A DNA stretch of 64,000 nt from Anabaena sp. PCC 7108 (GTDB lineage Bacteria; Cyanobacteriota; Cyanobacteriia; Cyanobacteriales; Nostocaceae), in the NCBI RefSeq assembly GCF_000332135.1, contig NZ_KB235896.1, positions 4,270,356 through 4,334,355 on the forward strand. Reading direction: 5' to 3'. Positions 9,527 to 17,937 of the stretch are shown here, in pieces. The notes beneath the pieces were generated by a model, which saw only the letters and a program-made list of their open reading frames with translations, had not been told where the DNA came from and did no database searches. Position numbers and translations under genes: made by a program. Positions within the stretch are counted from its first letter, which is position 1. Every line of letters starts with the position of its first letter.

Positions 9527-9705
9527 CAGGGCTTTAGCCCTATCAAACCTAGCAAGATAGGGCTAAATAACTGACGACAACAAAAAGTTTATCTTACATT
9601 TAATTCTGCCTACCTACTCAAGTACAAGATATGAGTAAACATAAAACTGACTCTGGGAGGATGATTAGGAAAATAAATACAGCTAGAGTTAATAGCCACA
9701 AACTC

Positions 9706-9902
9706 AGGACTTACGCAACTGGCACATTAGTAGGGTGCGTCAGATATCAACAATTTGTTTATTTGCAGGATTTATGCAGTAGTAAAGCACCCTGACACAT
9801 TAGTAGGGTGCGTCAGATATCAACAATCTATTTATTTGCAGGATTTATGCAGTAGTAAAGCACCCTACAACAGATTTTTAGTGTGACACTTGCGTAAGTC
9901 CT
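9706..9902. repeat. MITE-like element, family A copy 1, with internal tandem duplication
   Basis: Bounded by AGGACTTACGCAA and TTGCGTAAGTCCT, perfect 13-bp inverted repeats. The inner block starting CACATTAGTAGGGTGCGTC and ending near AAAGCACCCT is present twice in tandem, making this copy about 73 bp longer than the one at 27589-27712. Other copies in the window: 31148-31297, 33278-33369 (same ends, unrelated centre) and 61023-61129 (right end lost). Confidence 0.85.
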
Positions 9903-9964
9903 AAAACTAAAAATTCAGACTATTTCAAAAGCATGATTGATTAAAAAATCACCGTCAGAAATCT

Positions 9965-12478
9965 ATGCAAAAACAACTTCATCACCAAAATCAAAATAAC
10001 CAAACTAGAGATTTAGCAAACCTCAGTCTTGAAGAATTACAAACTCAATTAAGAGTTTCCTTAGGGCATGGACTAACTCAGGAAGAATCCCATCATCGTC
10101 TTTCCAGCTATGGCTACAATGAAATAACAGAGCAAAAAATCAGTGCTTTACAACAGTTTTTATCTCATTTTTTGGGTCCAATTCCTTGGATGATTGAAGT
10201 AGCAATAATTCTCTCAGCCCTGGTCAAGGATTGGGTAGATTTTACAATTATTTTAATTTTGTTAATAGTTAATAGTGTCATTGGCTTTTGGACAGAATTT
10301 CAAGCCGGAAATGCCATTGCTGCGCTTAAAGCCCAACTTGCTCTTAATGCTCGTGTGAAACGAGATGGTGAATGGATGACAGTACTTGCTCGTGAATTAG
10401 TACCGGGAGATATAATTCATTTGCGAATTGGTGATGTAATTCCAGCAGATATTCGATTGTTAGAGGGTGATTCTATCGAAGTTGATCAAGCAGCATTAAC
10501 TGGCGAATCTCTACCAGTAACAAGAGAAATGGGAGAGGTAGTCTACTCTGGATCAGTTCTCAAACGCGGTGAAATTGATGGATTAGTTTATGGTACAGGT
10601 GTAAATACATTTTTTGGGAAAACCGCGAGTTTAGTCGGTAATACCACTATTCACAGTCACTTTCAAAAAACTATTTTAAAGATTGGTAATTTTTTAATTG
10701 CTACTGCTTTAGTGTTAGTGACATTAATTGTTTTTGTGGCTCTTTATCGACATGATAATTTAGTCCACATTTTGAAATTTGTCTTAGTTTTAACTGTGGC
10801 TTCTATTCCTGTAGCTATGCCCGCAGTTTTATCAGCAACTATGGCAATTGGTTCGCAAGTCTTAGCAAAAAAACAGGCAATTGTTAGCCGTTTAGAATCA
10901 ATAGAAGAAATTGCTGGCATGGATATTCTCTGCTCAGACAAAACTGGTACTTTGACTTTAAATCAATTGACTTTAGGAGAACCAATTGGTTTAGATAATG
11001 TTAGTCCTGAGCAAATAATTTTAGCAGCAGCTTTAGCTTGTCACAATGTCGAAGAAGATCCGATTGATCAGGCAATTATGGCAAGTTTAAAAGATCAAAA
11101 ACAACTTACTAATTATCAAGTAACGAATTTTTTACCTTTTGACCCAGTTATTAAACGCACAGAAGCCACTATTTGTACACATGAAGGTCAAGAATTTAAA
11201 GTTAGTAAGGGAGCGCCTCAGGTAATTTTAGCCTTGGTTGCTAATAGTTATGAGATTGAAAAAGCTGTTAATAAAACTATTGATAATTTTGCAAAACGAG
11301 GTTTTCGAGCTTTAGGTGTTGCCCGAACTAATGCTGAAGGAAATTGGCAGTTTCTCGGTGTTTTGCCACTGTTTGATCCACCTCGTAGTGATTCTAAATT
11401 AGTAATTGAAGATTTAAAAAATTTGGGTATAAAAGTAAAAATGCTCACTGGTGATCAAGTGGCAATTGCTAAAGAAACTTGTCACCAATTAGGATTAGGA
11501 AATAATATACTTAGCGCTCAGTTATTTAGTACCAGCGATTCCCATAAAATGGGACAAATTGCTGATTCTGTTATGCAAGCAGATGGCTTTGGTCAAGTAT
11601 TTCCTGAACATAAATATTATATTGTTGAAGCACTACAAAAGGGAGGGCATATTGTTGGCATGACAGGGGATGGTGTCAACGATGCACCAGCTTTAAAAAA
11701 GGCAGATGCTGGGATTGCGGTTTCTGGTGCAACTGATGCGGCTCGTGCTGCTGCTGATATCGTTTTATTAGCTCCTGGATTAACAGTAATTGCTGATGCT
11801 GTTAGGGAAAGTCGGAAAATTTTTCAACGAATGCATAGTTATGTTTTATATAGAATTGCCGAAACTATAGACATTTTATTTTTTCTAACGCTATCAATTT
11901 TAATTTTCAATTTCTATCCAATGACAGCAATTATGATTGTCTTGCTGGCTTTACTAAATGACGGGGCAATTTTAGCGATTGCTTATGATAAAACACGTCC
12001 TGATAATAAGCCCGCAAATTGGGATATGTTTTCTGTTTTAGGGATTTCTACCTTAATTGGTATTGCTAGTGTGTTTGGTTCTTTTGGCATTTTTTACATA
12101 GGCAAAGAACTATTAGAACTCAGTCCAGAAATGCTACAAACTTTAGTATACTTAAAACTTTCAGTTGCTGGTCATTTAACTATCTTTGTTACTCGCACTA
12201 AGAAATCGTTCTGGACGGAAAAACCTGCTAATATTTTAGTATTAGCAATTTTTGGTACTCAGCTTATTGCTAGTTTATTGGCTACATTTGGTTTTGGAAT
12301 AATCGCTCCTATTGGTTGGGGTTTATCTGCTATAGTTTGGGGCTATTCTTTAGGATTGTTATTCATGCTTGACTGGGTAAAACATTTAGGATATGGATTA
12401 TTTCATTATCACTTTTTAGGAGTATCATCTAGTGCAATAAGGCAGAAAGCAGCAGTAAATAAATCTTTGATTCTATAG
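9965..12478 (+). CDS. Plasma-membrane P-type H+-ATPase (P3A type)
   Basis: An 837-residue P-type ATPase. An N-terminal cation-ATPase domain is followed by a transmembrane pair, an actuator domain with TGES (about residue 179), the phosphorylation motif DKTGTLT with the acceptor aspartate near residue 325, a nucleotide-binding domain, the hinge motif MTGDGVNDAPA (about 566), and C-terminal helices including LLALLNDGAILAIAYD. The lack of N-terminal metal-binding CxxC repeats and the overall sequence favour the proton-exporting P3A group over heavy-metal or calcium pumps; the ion is inferred from family resemblance. It appears monocistronic. Its TAG stop coincides with the first bases of a 40-bp repeat. 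Confidence 0.88.
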   Translation: MQKQLHHQNQNNQTRDLANLSLEELQTQLRVSLGHGLTQEESHHRLSSYGYNEITEQKISALQQFLSHFLGPIPWMIEVAIILSALVKDWVDFTIILILLIVNSVIGFWTEFQAGNAIAALKAQLALNARVKRDGEWMTVLARELVPGDIIHLRIGDVIPADIRLLEGDSIEVDQAALTGESLPVTREMGEVVYSGSVLKRGEIDGLVYGTGVNTFFGKTASLVGNTTIHSHFQKTILKIGNFLIATALVLVTLIVFVALYRHDNLVHILKFVLVLTVASIPVAMPAVLSATMAIGSQVLAKKQAIVSRLESIEEIAGMDILCSDKTGTLTLNQLTLGEPIGLDNVSPEQIILAAALACHNVEEDPIDQAIMASLKDQKQLTNYQVTNFLPFDPVIKRTEATICTHEGQEFKVSKGAPQVILALVANSYEIEKAVNKTIDNFAKRGFRALGVARTNAEGNWQFLGVLPLFDPPRSDSKLVIEDLKNLGIKVKMLTGDQVAIAKETCHQLGLGNNILSAQLFSTSDSHKMGQIADSVMQADGFGQVFPEHKYYIVEALQKGGHIVGMTGDGVNDAPALKKADAGIAVSGATDAARAAADIVLLAPGLTVIADAVRESRKIFQRMHSYVLYRIAETIDILFFLTLSILIFNFYPMTAIMIVLLALLNDGAILAIAYDKTRPDNKPANWDMFSVLGISTLIGIASVFGSFGIFYIGKELLELSPEMLQTLVYLKLSVAGHLTIFVTRTKKSFWTEKPANILVLAIFGTQLIASLLATFGFGIIAPIGWGLSAIVWGYSLGLLFMLDWVKHLGYGLFHYHFLGVSSSAIRQKAAVNKSLIL

Positions 12479-12515
12479 GTAAGGGTTTAGCACTGCTAAA
12501 CCCCTACACATCCAG
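12476..12515 (+). repeat. 40-bp direct repeat copy 1 with 10-1-10 hairpin
   Basis: This sequence, starting at the ATPase stop codon, is repeated exactly at 12649-12688. It contains the perfect palindrome GGGTTTAGCA-C-TGCTAAACCC (12483-12503). The hairpin immediately after the stop could serve as a transcript 3' end, though no T-run follows. Confidence 0.8.
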
Positions 12516-12648
12516 ATTCTATAGGAGAACTCCACAAAAAAGATAAACTGCTTGCAGCAGCGCTTCGCTATCCAAATTTCTGCAACTAAAATCACCTTTC
12601 CTCCCCCTGCTCTCAAAACGACGGGATATTTTTTTATTTGGAAGTCTC

Positions 12649-12688
12649 TAGGTAAGGGTTTAGCACTGCTAAACCCCTACACATCCAG
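12649..12688 (+). repeat. 40-bp direct repeat copy 2 with 10-1-10 hairpin
   Basis: Exact second copy of 12476-12515. The DNA between the copies (12516-12648) has no convincing gene. A frame at 12552-12737 runs through this repeat and is judged spurious. Confidence 0.8.
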
Positions 12689-12793
12689 GTTTTTCGTAAT
12701 CTTACAAAAGTCCATATCCCAACCGTGTTTAGTATAACTCTTATTGCTCTCTATGTTGGCGGAATGTATATTATTTATCGGGATCTATTTTGA
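12667..12793 (+). pseudogene. Possible C-terminal remnant of a membrane protein
   Basis: The frame ending with TGA at 12791-12793 reads VFSITLIALYVGGMYIIYRDLF at its end (hydrophobic helix, then charged residues), without a good start. An in-frame stop lies inside the upstream 40-bp repeat. It looks like the tail of a decayed membrane protein gene, possibly truncated when the repeat inserted. The parent family was not recognised, and chance is possible. Confidence 0.2.
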
Positions 12794-12799
12794 TGGTAA

Positions 12800-13036
12800 T
12801 TAAGGATGTTTTTCTAAATTATCCAAAACGCCACTGCGAATCATCAGTTGCGGCCAAATCAATAGAAAAAATCCCATCCAAATTAATAACGGAATAGCTA
12901 CTAAAATTGTCAGCCAAATAATTTTGAATATTAACCAACTACCGCTAATTAATGTGACAGTAGTCAGCATAATTGACCAAGGCTGACACCACCAAGGTTT
13001 AAATTTCCAAGGACTAATTGTTTGTTGTTCAGACAT
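12800..13036 (-). CDS. Small two-helix membrane protein (DUF6737-like)
   Basis: About 78 residues if started at MSEQQT; an upstream ATG at 13060 would add eight residues. The N-terminal part has the aromatic motif SPWKFKPWWCQPWSI, then two hydrophobic helices separated by a short turn (LTLISGSWLIF region and LLIWMGFFLLIWP). This pattern occurs in small conserved cyanobacterial proteins I associate with DUF6737; the function is unknown. It is divergent from the ndh gene, with a 300-bp AT-rich region between them. Confidence 0.65.
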   Translation of the reverse strand: MSEQQTISPWKFKPWWCQPWSIMLTTVTLISGSWLIFKIIWLTILVAIPLLIWMGFFLLIWPQLMIRSGVLDNLEKHP

Positions 13037-13343
13037 TTTTGTGTTCAAATTTGTGTTCAAAAACTTTAGGGGAATTTGCTTATAGCACTATAACGGGCAA
13101 TAGGTGAATTTTTTCATAAAGTTACTCCTAAACATTTGCACTTGCCTCTATTGATATTTAATCATATACATAAGTATTATATCAGCATTTATCCCCATCT
13201 TTTTTAACGATGATTCAATCCGTAACTTTGACTACTTTTAGTATTTTTTCAAGAGTTCTAAATAGACGGCAAAATACATTATAATTTTGTTACATATTTG
13301 TTAAGAAAGGTTACACGTCTCTTAACAAAAGGAAATATTGTTT
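13037..13343. promoter_or_regulatory. Divergent promoter region with GTTAAGA...TCTTAAC dyad
   Basis: This AT-rich region separates the minus-strand small membrane protein from the plus-strand ndh gene. An inverted repeat GTTAAGA/TCTTAAC (13300-13326) lies just upstream of the ndh ribosome site, and a TATAAT-like hexamer (TATAAT near 13280) precedes it. The regulator is not identifiable. Confidence 0.4.
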
Positions 13344-14705
13344 ATGGTTGTTCCACGTGAAAAGAATGCACCACATGAAGTTGTTATTGTTGGTGGTGGG
13401 TTTGGTGGATTGTATGCAGCAAAGGCTCTTGCTAATGCAAAGGTAAATGTTACCCTCATTGATAAACGTAATTTTCACCTATTTCAGCCGCTATTATATC
13501 AAGTTGCCACAGGTACGCTATCACCTTCTGATATTTCTGCACCATTGCGATCTGTATTCAGCAAAAGCAAGAATACAAAGGTGTTGTTAGGAGAAGTAAG
13601 TAATATTAATCCCAAAGCGCAACAAGTTATTTTGGGTGATGAAATAGTCCCTTATGATACATTAATTCTGGCCACAGGCGCTAATCATTCCTATTTTGGT
13701 AAGGATAACTGGAAAGAATTTGCTCCAGGTTTGAAAACTGTGGAAGATGCTATAGAAATGCGTCGGCAGATATTTTCAGCATTTGAAGCCGCAGAAAAAG
13801 AAAGTGATCCTATAAAACGTCGGGCTTTGTTGACTTTTGTGATTGTCGGCGGTGGTCCGACTGGTGTAGAATTGTCTGGTGCGATCGCAGAGTTAGCATA
13901 CCAAACCCTCAAAGAAGATTTTCGCAACATTAACACCTCAGAAACGAAAATTTTACTATTGCAAGGGGGCGATCGCATTCTCCCACACATTGCCCCAGAA
14001 TTATCGAAAGTAGCAGCAGAATCTTTACAAAAGTTGGGTGTGGTTATTCACACTAAAACCAGAGTCACAAATATTGAAAATGACATTGTTACTTTCAAGC
14101 AAAACGGTGAATTGACAGAAATTCCCTCAAAAACTATATTGTGGGCAGCCGGTGTGCAAGGTTCGGCTTTGGGAAAAATCCTCGCAGAACGTACAGATGT
14201 AGAGTGTGATTTCTCTGCCAGAGTAATTGTAGAACCTGACCTGAGTATCAAGGATTATAAAAACATTTTCGTAATTGGAGATTTAGCCAATTTCTCCCAT
14301 CAAAATGGTAAGCCTTTACCCGGTGTCGCCCCCGTAGCTAAACAACAAGGAGAGTATGTAGGTAAACTAATTCAACTTCGGCTTCAAGGTCATACTTTGC
14401 CACAATTTAGTTATAATGATGTGGGTAGTTTGGCAATGATTGGGCAAAATTTAGCTGTTGTAGATTTAGGCTTCATCAAACTCACAGGTTTTATTGCTTG
14501 GGTATTTTGGCTAGTAATTCACATCTACTTCTTAATTGAGTTTGACACTAAATTAGTAGTAGTAATTCAATGGGCTTGGAATTATATTACTCGTAATCGT
14601 CGCTCTCGATTGATTACAGGTAAAGAAGCTTTTTTGGGAAAACCAACTATTAACAATAGCAGTCATGACCAAACTACAGAAAAGAAGCAGCCAGTCAATC
14701 TCTAG
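13344..14705 (+). CDS. ndh: Type II NAD(P)H dehydrogenase (NDH-2)
   Basis: A two-dinucleotide-fold flavoprotein of about 453 residues. The FAD-binding GGGFGGLYAA motif is near residue 14 and the NAD(P)H-binding motif VGGGPTGVELSGAIAE near 165; a late GDLAN segment (about 310) contacts FAD in this family. A hydrophobic C-terminal stretch (FIAWVFWLVIHIYFLIEF) fits membrane association. It transfers electrons from NAD(P)H to plastoquinone without proton pumping and may act in redox balancing. The ATG at 13344 follows AAAGGAAAT; the upstream TTG at 13338 overlaps that ribosome site and is less likely. Confidence 0.9.
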   Translation: MVVPREKNAPHEVVIVGGGFGGLYAAKALANAKVNVTLIDKRNFHLFQPLLYQVATGTLSPSDISAPLRSVFSKSKNTKVLLGEVSNINPKAQQVILGDEIVPYDTLILATGANHSYFGKDNWKEFAPGLKTVEDAIEMRRQIFSAFEAAEKESDPIKRRALLTFVIVGGGPTGVELSGAIAELAYQTLKEDFRNINTSETKILLLQGGDRILPHIAPELSKVAAESLQKLGVVIHTKTRVTNIENDIVTFKQNGELTEIPSKTILWAAGVQGSALGKILAERTDVECDFSARVIVEPDLSIKDYKNIFVIGDLANFSHQNGKPLPGVAPVAKQQGEYVGKLIQLRLQGHTLPQFSYNDVGSLAMIGQNLAVVDLGFIKLTGFIAWVFWLVIHIYFLIEFDTKLVVVIQWAWNYITRNRRSRLITGKEAFLGKPTINNSSHDQTTEKKQPVNL

Positions 14706-14733
14706 GATTTGTGGTTTGTAGTACCACTCCGTT

Positions 14734-14835
14734 ATATCATGTCCGGTTGTTCGCGTAGCGTCTCGTCAGAGATATACTTATCATTTAGACTGACGCGGAG
14801 ATTTTTTTTGATAAGTGATTAGTCGGACATGATAT
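14734..14835. repeat. MITE-like element, family B copy 2
   Basis: 102 bp with the same perfect ATATCATGTCC / GGACATGATAT ends as 2256-2382. It lacks about 25 bp of GC-rich tandem sequence present in the centre of copy 1. It sits 29 bp after the ndh stop. Confidence 0.8.
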
Positions 14836-14853
14836 TAAATCCTATCTGCAAAT

Positions 14854-14902
14854 CCGCCATTTCTCTCAACACTGAATTCACTTAGTGTGAGGTGGCGGTT
14901 TT
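14854..14902 (+). terminator. Hairpin with T-run after ndh
   Basis: CCGCCA ... ACACT pairs with AGTGT ... TGGCGG and is followed by TTTT. This looks like a rho-independent terminator for ndh lying just beyond the family B element. The remaining 180 bases to the FTR1 gene hold nothing I recognise. Confidence 0.5.
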
Positions 14903-15080
14903 AATTGTGAAAATTGCCATATTCGTGCTAGGGTAGGTCTATTTTTATCAATTTACCAAAACTTTTGATAATGACACTTTGTAGTTGATAGCTGTATCAA
15001 GTCCCGTCACACTGTTAATATAGTTTTGAAACCAAAGCTGGATCATCTTGACAAAATATCATTATCTATAATGTGTGGTC

Positions 15081-16028
15081 TTATTTTTGAATACTGGGAA
15101 CACTTTTTTGATTTGGACTCTTTCCACCAGTAATGCTGCGGAAATACAAACCACCAATACTTAGTAAAAACGCCAAATAGCCAACAGCTTGTACTAGATA
15201 GAGGTTGTCTCTATAACCAAATAAAGACTTGAGAATGATGCCAGGAAATTGTTCATCAGGCAAAATTGTCTTAGTATTCCAAACCATTGGTCCTAAGATG
15301 CAAGAATGAACTCTAGTAAAGTGTTCATAATAGAAACAAAGGTTTTCTGAAGAACGACTACTCAGAGCCAGATTAGCTGTAGCATCATCAAAATGTTGTA
15401 AAGCTGAAACTACTAATCCAGCCACAATTAAAACTAATAAAACGCCCATGACTTGAAAAAATTGGCGGATATTAATTTTCACACCCCATTTAAATAATAA
15501 AACACCAATTGCGGCAGCAGCGGCTAAACCACCAAGTGCGCCTAAACTGGGTAATAAACCTTGTTGAAAATTGGCTGCTACAAAGAGAACAGTTTCAAAA
15601 CCTTCGCGGACAATAGCAACTAAAATTAAACTAAAAACACCCCAACCTGCATTTGATTTTTGTGTTAGTGCTTCGGTGACTGCTCCCTCAACTTGCGCTT
15701 TCATAAATCTGGCTTGCTTAGTCATCCAGATTAGCATCCAACTGAGCATGACTATTGCTAACAGACTAAATACACCTTCTAAAATTGGTTCAACTACAGA
15801 AGTATATTGAGGATTAATTGAGCCAAGTATTTTAATTAACCAAGTGAATAAGACACCTATAAAAACGCTGACGACAAGCCCAACAGCGATACCAGCATAT
15901 ACCCAAAAATTAAGTCGAGATTGTTTGGCTTTTTTTAACAAAGCCAGGACAATACCCACTACAAGGGCTGCTTCTACTCCTTCTCGGAGGGTAATTACAA
16001 AAGTAGGTAAGGCAGTAGTAAAATCCAT
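15081..16028 (-). CDS. FTR1 family high-affinity iron permease
   Basis: A 315-residue polytopic protein with the two diagnostic iron-binding motifs REGVE (residues 15-19) and REGFE (141-145), each in a membrane helix. About seven helices are predicted. FTR1/EfeU proteins move Fe(III) made by a coupled ferroxidase. Here a multicopper oxidase is encoded 4 kb upstream on the same strand and a ferritin-like protein just before it, so it is probably the channel of a reductive iron-uptake system. Acidic inserts suit the periplasmic loops. It is the last gene of the minus-strand run. Confidence 0.92.
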   Translation of the reverse strand: MDFTTALPTFVITLREGVEAALVVGIVLALLKKAKQSRLNFWVYAGIAVGLVVSVFIGVLFTWLIKILGSINPQYTSVVEPILEGVFSLLAIVMLSWMLIWMTKQARFMKAQVEGAVTEALTQKSNAGWGVFSLILVAIVREGFETVLFVAANFQQGLLPSLGALGGLAAAAAIGVLLFKWGVKINIRQFFQVMGVLLVLIVAGLVVSALQHFDDATANLALSSRSSENLCFYYEHFTRVHSCILGPMVWNTKTILPDEQFPGIILKSLFGYRDNLYLVQAVGYLAFLLSIGGLYFRSITGGKSPNQKSVPSIQK

Positions 16029-16055
16029 GTTCTTTTTTATTTATCATGAGTCATT

Positions 16056-16095
16056 GGTCATTAGTTTAAAAATGTTGAAATTTTGACTAATGACC
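16056..16095 (-). other. Intercistronic 10-bp hairpin between ferritin-like gene and FTR1
   Basis: GGTCATTAGT pairs perfectly with ACTAATGACC across a 20-base loop. It lies between the two genes and could act as an mRNA processing or attenuation element, or be a small repeat. No T-run follows on the coding strand. Confidence 0.5.
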
Positions 16096-16103
16096 AGAGA
16101 AGA

Positions 16104-16538
16104 TTAGCTGAAATCGCGTAACATTTTCTTCAATTCGAGATTGTGCATCTCTTCTTGTCCGATCATGCCACGGGCGAATTCTTCTAGGTAAATACTGGCA
16201 TTAGTGACAGTTTCTAGAAGACTTTTGTACATATCCAAAGCTTTCTTTTCATGGGATAAACTTTCTTCCAATATGTCTTTGACGTTATGTTTGAAAGTTT
16301 CTTCCATTGGGGCGATTCTCAAGGTAGGATGTCCCTCTAAACCGGTGAGAATTTCTCCTACTTGTTGAGCATGAAGTAAAGATTCGGTGGCTTGGGCTTT
16401 GAAGAATGCCACAATAGGTATGCGATTAGGACCTGTTACCATCAAGGAATAATGGGTGTAGCGAACTACCCCTGCTAGTTCAAATTCCATGATGGAATTG
16501 AGGATATCAATAGTCTTTTGGTGGTCAAGTTCTTGCAT
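16104..16538 (-). CDS. Bacterioferritin/ferritin-like diiron protein
   Basis: A 144-residue four-helix protein. Glutamates and histidines at the spacing of the ferritin-like diiron site appear in MEFELAGVVRYTHY (helix A), ATESLLHAQQ (helix B), LSHEKKALDMY (helix C) and GQEEMHNLE (helix D). The family includes bacterioferritin and Dps-like proteins; it could store iron or oxidise Fe(II). Heme-ligating methionine is not assigned. It lies between an EfeM-like lipoprotein gene and FTR1, which suggests handling of the incoming iron. Confidence 0.8.
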   Translation of the reverse strand: MQELDHQKTIDILNSIMEFELAGVVRYTHYSLMVTGPNRIPIVAFFKAQATESLLHAQQVGEILTGLEGHPTLRIAPMEETFKHNVKDILEESLSHEKKALDMYKSLLETVTNASIYLEEFARGMIGQEEMHNLELKKMLRDFS

Positions 16539-16718
16539 TAGTTGTTAAGTTCAGCAAAATTACAAATGGAGAGTATTTAGCTACCAATTATGAGTGAGAA
16601 GTTATACTTTTATCGGGTTTTGAAAAACCAAACTATCCTCACTCTTAGTTTTTAACTATTTTCTCTCTTATTAACCATTTTAAACTTCTTATTCTGTACT
16701 TCCAATGGTGTAAAAATA

Positions 16719-17759
16719 CTAATTTTGTGCTTTAGTGTTAGTTTTTGATATCACTTTTTGAGTATTTTCCTCTATGGTTTTCACCAACTTGGTAACATCT
16801 TCTGGGGTTTTGACTGCTTGCGTTGGTGGGATAGCAGTTGGCCAAACTTTTACCAGTTCCACCAAAGCTGTATCTATGGCTTTGTGTTCTTCAGCATTTT
16901 CTTGCGCCATTTGGCTAAAAATACTTTTATATAGTTCTTGAGAATAGGCTACGAAGCCACGAGAATCTTGATATTCAATGGGGGCGGTAATTTTGCCATT
17001 AGCAATTGCAGCACCATATTCTGAGTTAGCCGAATCTAGTAAGCTATTGATTACTTGAAGCACAAATTCGGGTTTGCTGCGTTGTTCGGCTGGTAAGGCT
17101 GCGATCGCACTATCAACAGCTTGCACAGAAGTGGTAAAGTTAGTTTTTATTTTGGCATCCTTGGGATTAGATTTGACTAAATCGGTTAAACCTACCAAGT
17201 TACTTTTAAATTCTTTAACGTTGCGTTCATTTAGTTGTTCTTCAACATCAACATAAATTTCTTCAACTGGATGCCCAATATGGGGTTCAGCTTGTTTTGG
17301 TTGATTTTGATCTAGCAGTTCTTTGGCTACTAACAGATGTCCCTTCATTAATCCCAATTTGGTCATGTAGTCAACATCTTTTGCTTCACCTGTAAGTACC
17401 ACTTCCTGAACAGTCACCATATCTTTAATTTGGTCAAACTGTTGTTGGTTGATGACTTTTTTGCTGACTAAATCTTCTGGATTAGCGTAGGGACGACTAG
17501 CTTGAATTTTGTTAGATAAAGCCGGCACACCTAGTTTAGCTTCAAATTTATCCAATTCTGACAATATAGCACTATTAATATTAATTTTGGCTTTACCACC
17601 GTGACCGCTGTGGGTGGTAGTTTCTGTCACTTGGGCTGTACTTGAGGCTGTACTTGGTGTTGATTGAATATCTGCTGTTGGTGTGTCGCTGTTACAAGAA
17701 CTCAGGGAAATTATGGCACAAGCAGCGATAGACAAGAATATGTAACGGGATTTGATCAT
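16719..17759 (-). CDS. Lipoprotein with ComEA-like HHH domain and EfeM/EfeO-like helical region
   Basis: About 346 residues from the ATG at 17759. It has a lipoprotein signal with lipobox LSSC, then a Ser/Thr linker with HSGHGG. A helix-hairpin-helix segment of ComEA type follows (KININSAILSELDKFEAKLG ... NPEDLV). The C-terminal 200 residues are helical and contain GHPVEE, resembling the HxxE metal motif of EfeM/EfeO (M75 family) iron-binding proteins. Role inferred: periplasmic iron-binding partner of FTR1. An alternative TTG start at 17792 would add 11 residues before the signal. The assignment to EfeM is by motif and neighbourhood only. Confidence 0.6.
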   Translation of the reverse strand: MIKSRYIFLSIAACAIISLSSCNSDTPTADIQSTPSTASSTAQVTETTTHSGHGGKAKININSAILSELDKFEAKLGVPALSNKIQASRPYANPEDLVSKKVINQQQFDQIKDMVTVQEVVLTGEAKDVDYMTKLGLMKGHLLVAKELLDQNQPKQAEPHIGHPVEEIYVDVEEQLNERNVKEFKSNLVGLTDLVKSNPKDAKIKTNFTTSVQAVDSAIAALPAEQRSKPEFVLQVINSLLDSANSEYGAAIANGKITAPIEYQDSRGFVAYSQELYKSIFSQMAQENAEEHKAIDTALVELVKVWPTAIPPTQAVKTPEDVTKLVKTIEENTQKVISKTNTKAQN

Positions 17760-17937
17760 TTTTGCTTCTAGGGGATTGGATAGCTTGAACAAGCCTCAGA
17801 GTTTTTTCAGCAACTCTTATCTTGATTTATCATAAATGAGAGTTTTTATCAAATAATTTATCCGGGTTTGTGTATAATTTCATATTTTTTTTAAGTTATC
17901 TGGCTGTACACTTATGAAATTTTAGCAGTAACTAGTA

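Larger units (their letters stand above)
9095..9964. other. Gene-free region with several repeats
   Basis: No convincing gene is present in these 870 bases. From left to right it holds the likely 5' region of the ExeM-like gene, a family D repeat (9445-9526), a hairpin formed by GGGCTTTAGCCCTATC and GATAGGGCTAA (about 9529-9566), a family A element with an internal duplication (9706-9902), and the leader of the ATPase gene. Short reading frames here lack ribosome sites and recognisable sequence. Confidence 0.6.

Noticed and set aside
12552-12737. 61-residue plus-strand frame
   Set aside because: It runs through the 40-bp palindromic repeat and has no ribosome site.
17825-17837. ATTTATCATAAAT as a second Fur box upstream of the EfeM-like gene
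   Set aside because: It is a 6-1-6 dyad but matches the Fur consensus poorly.
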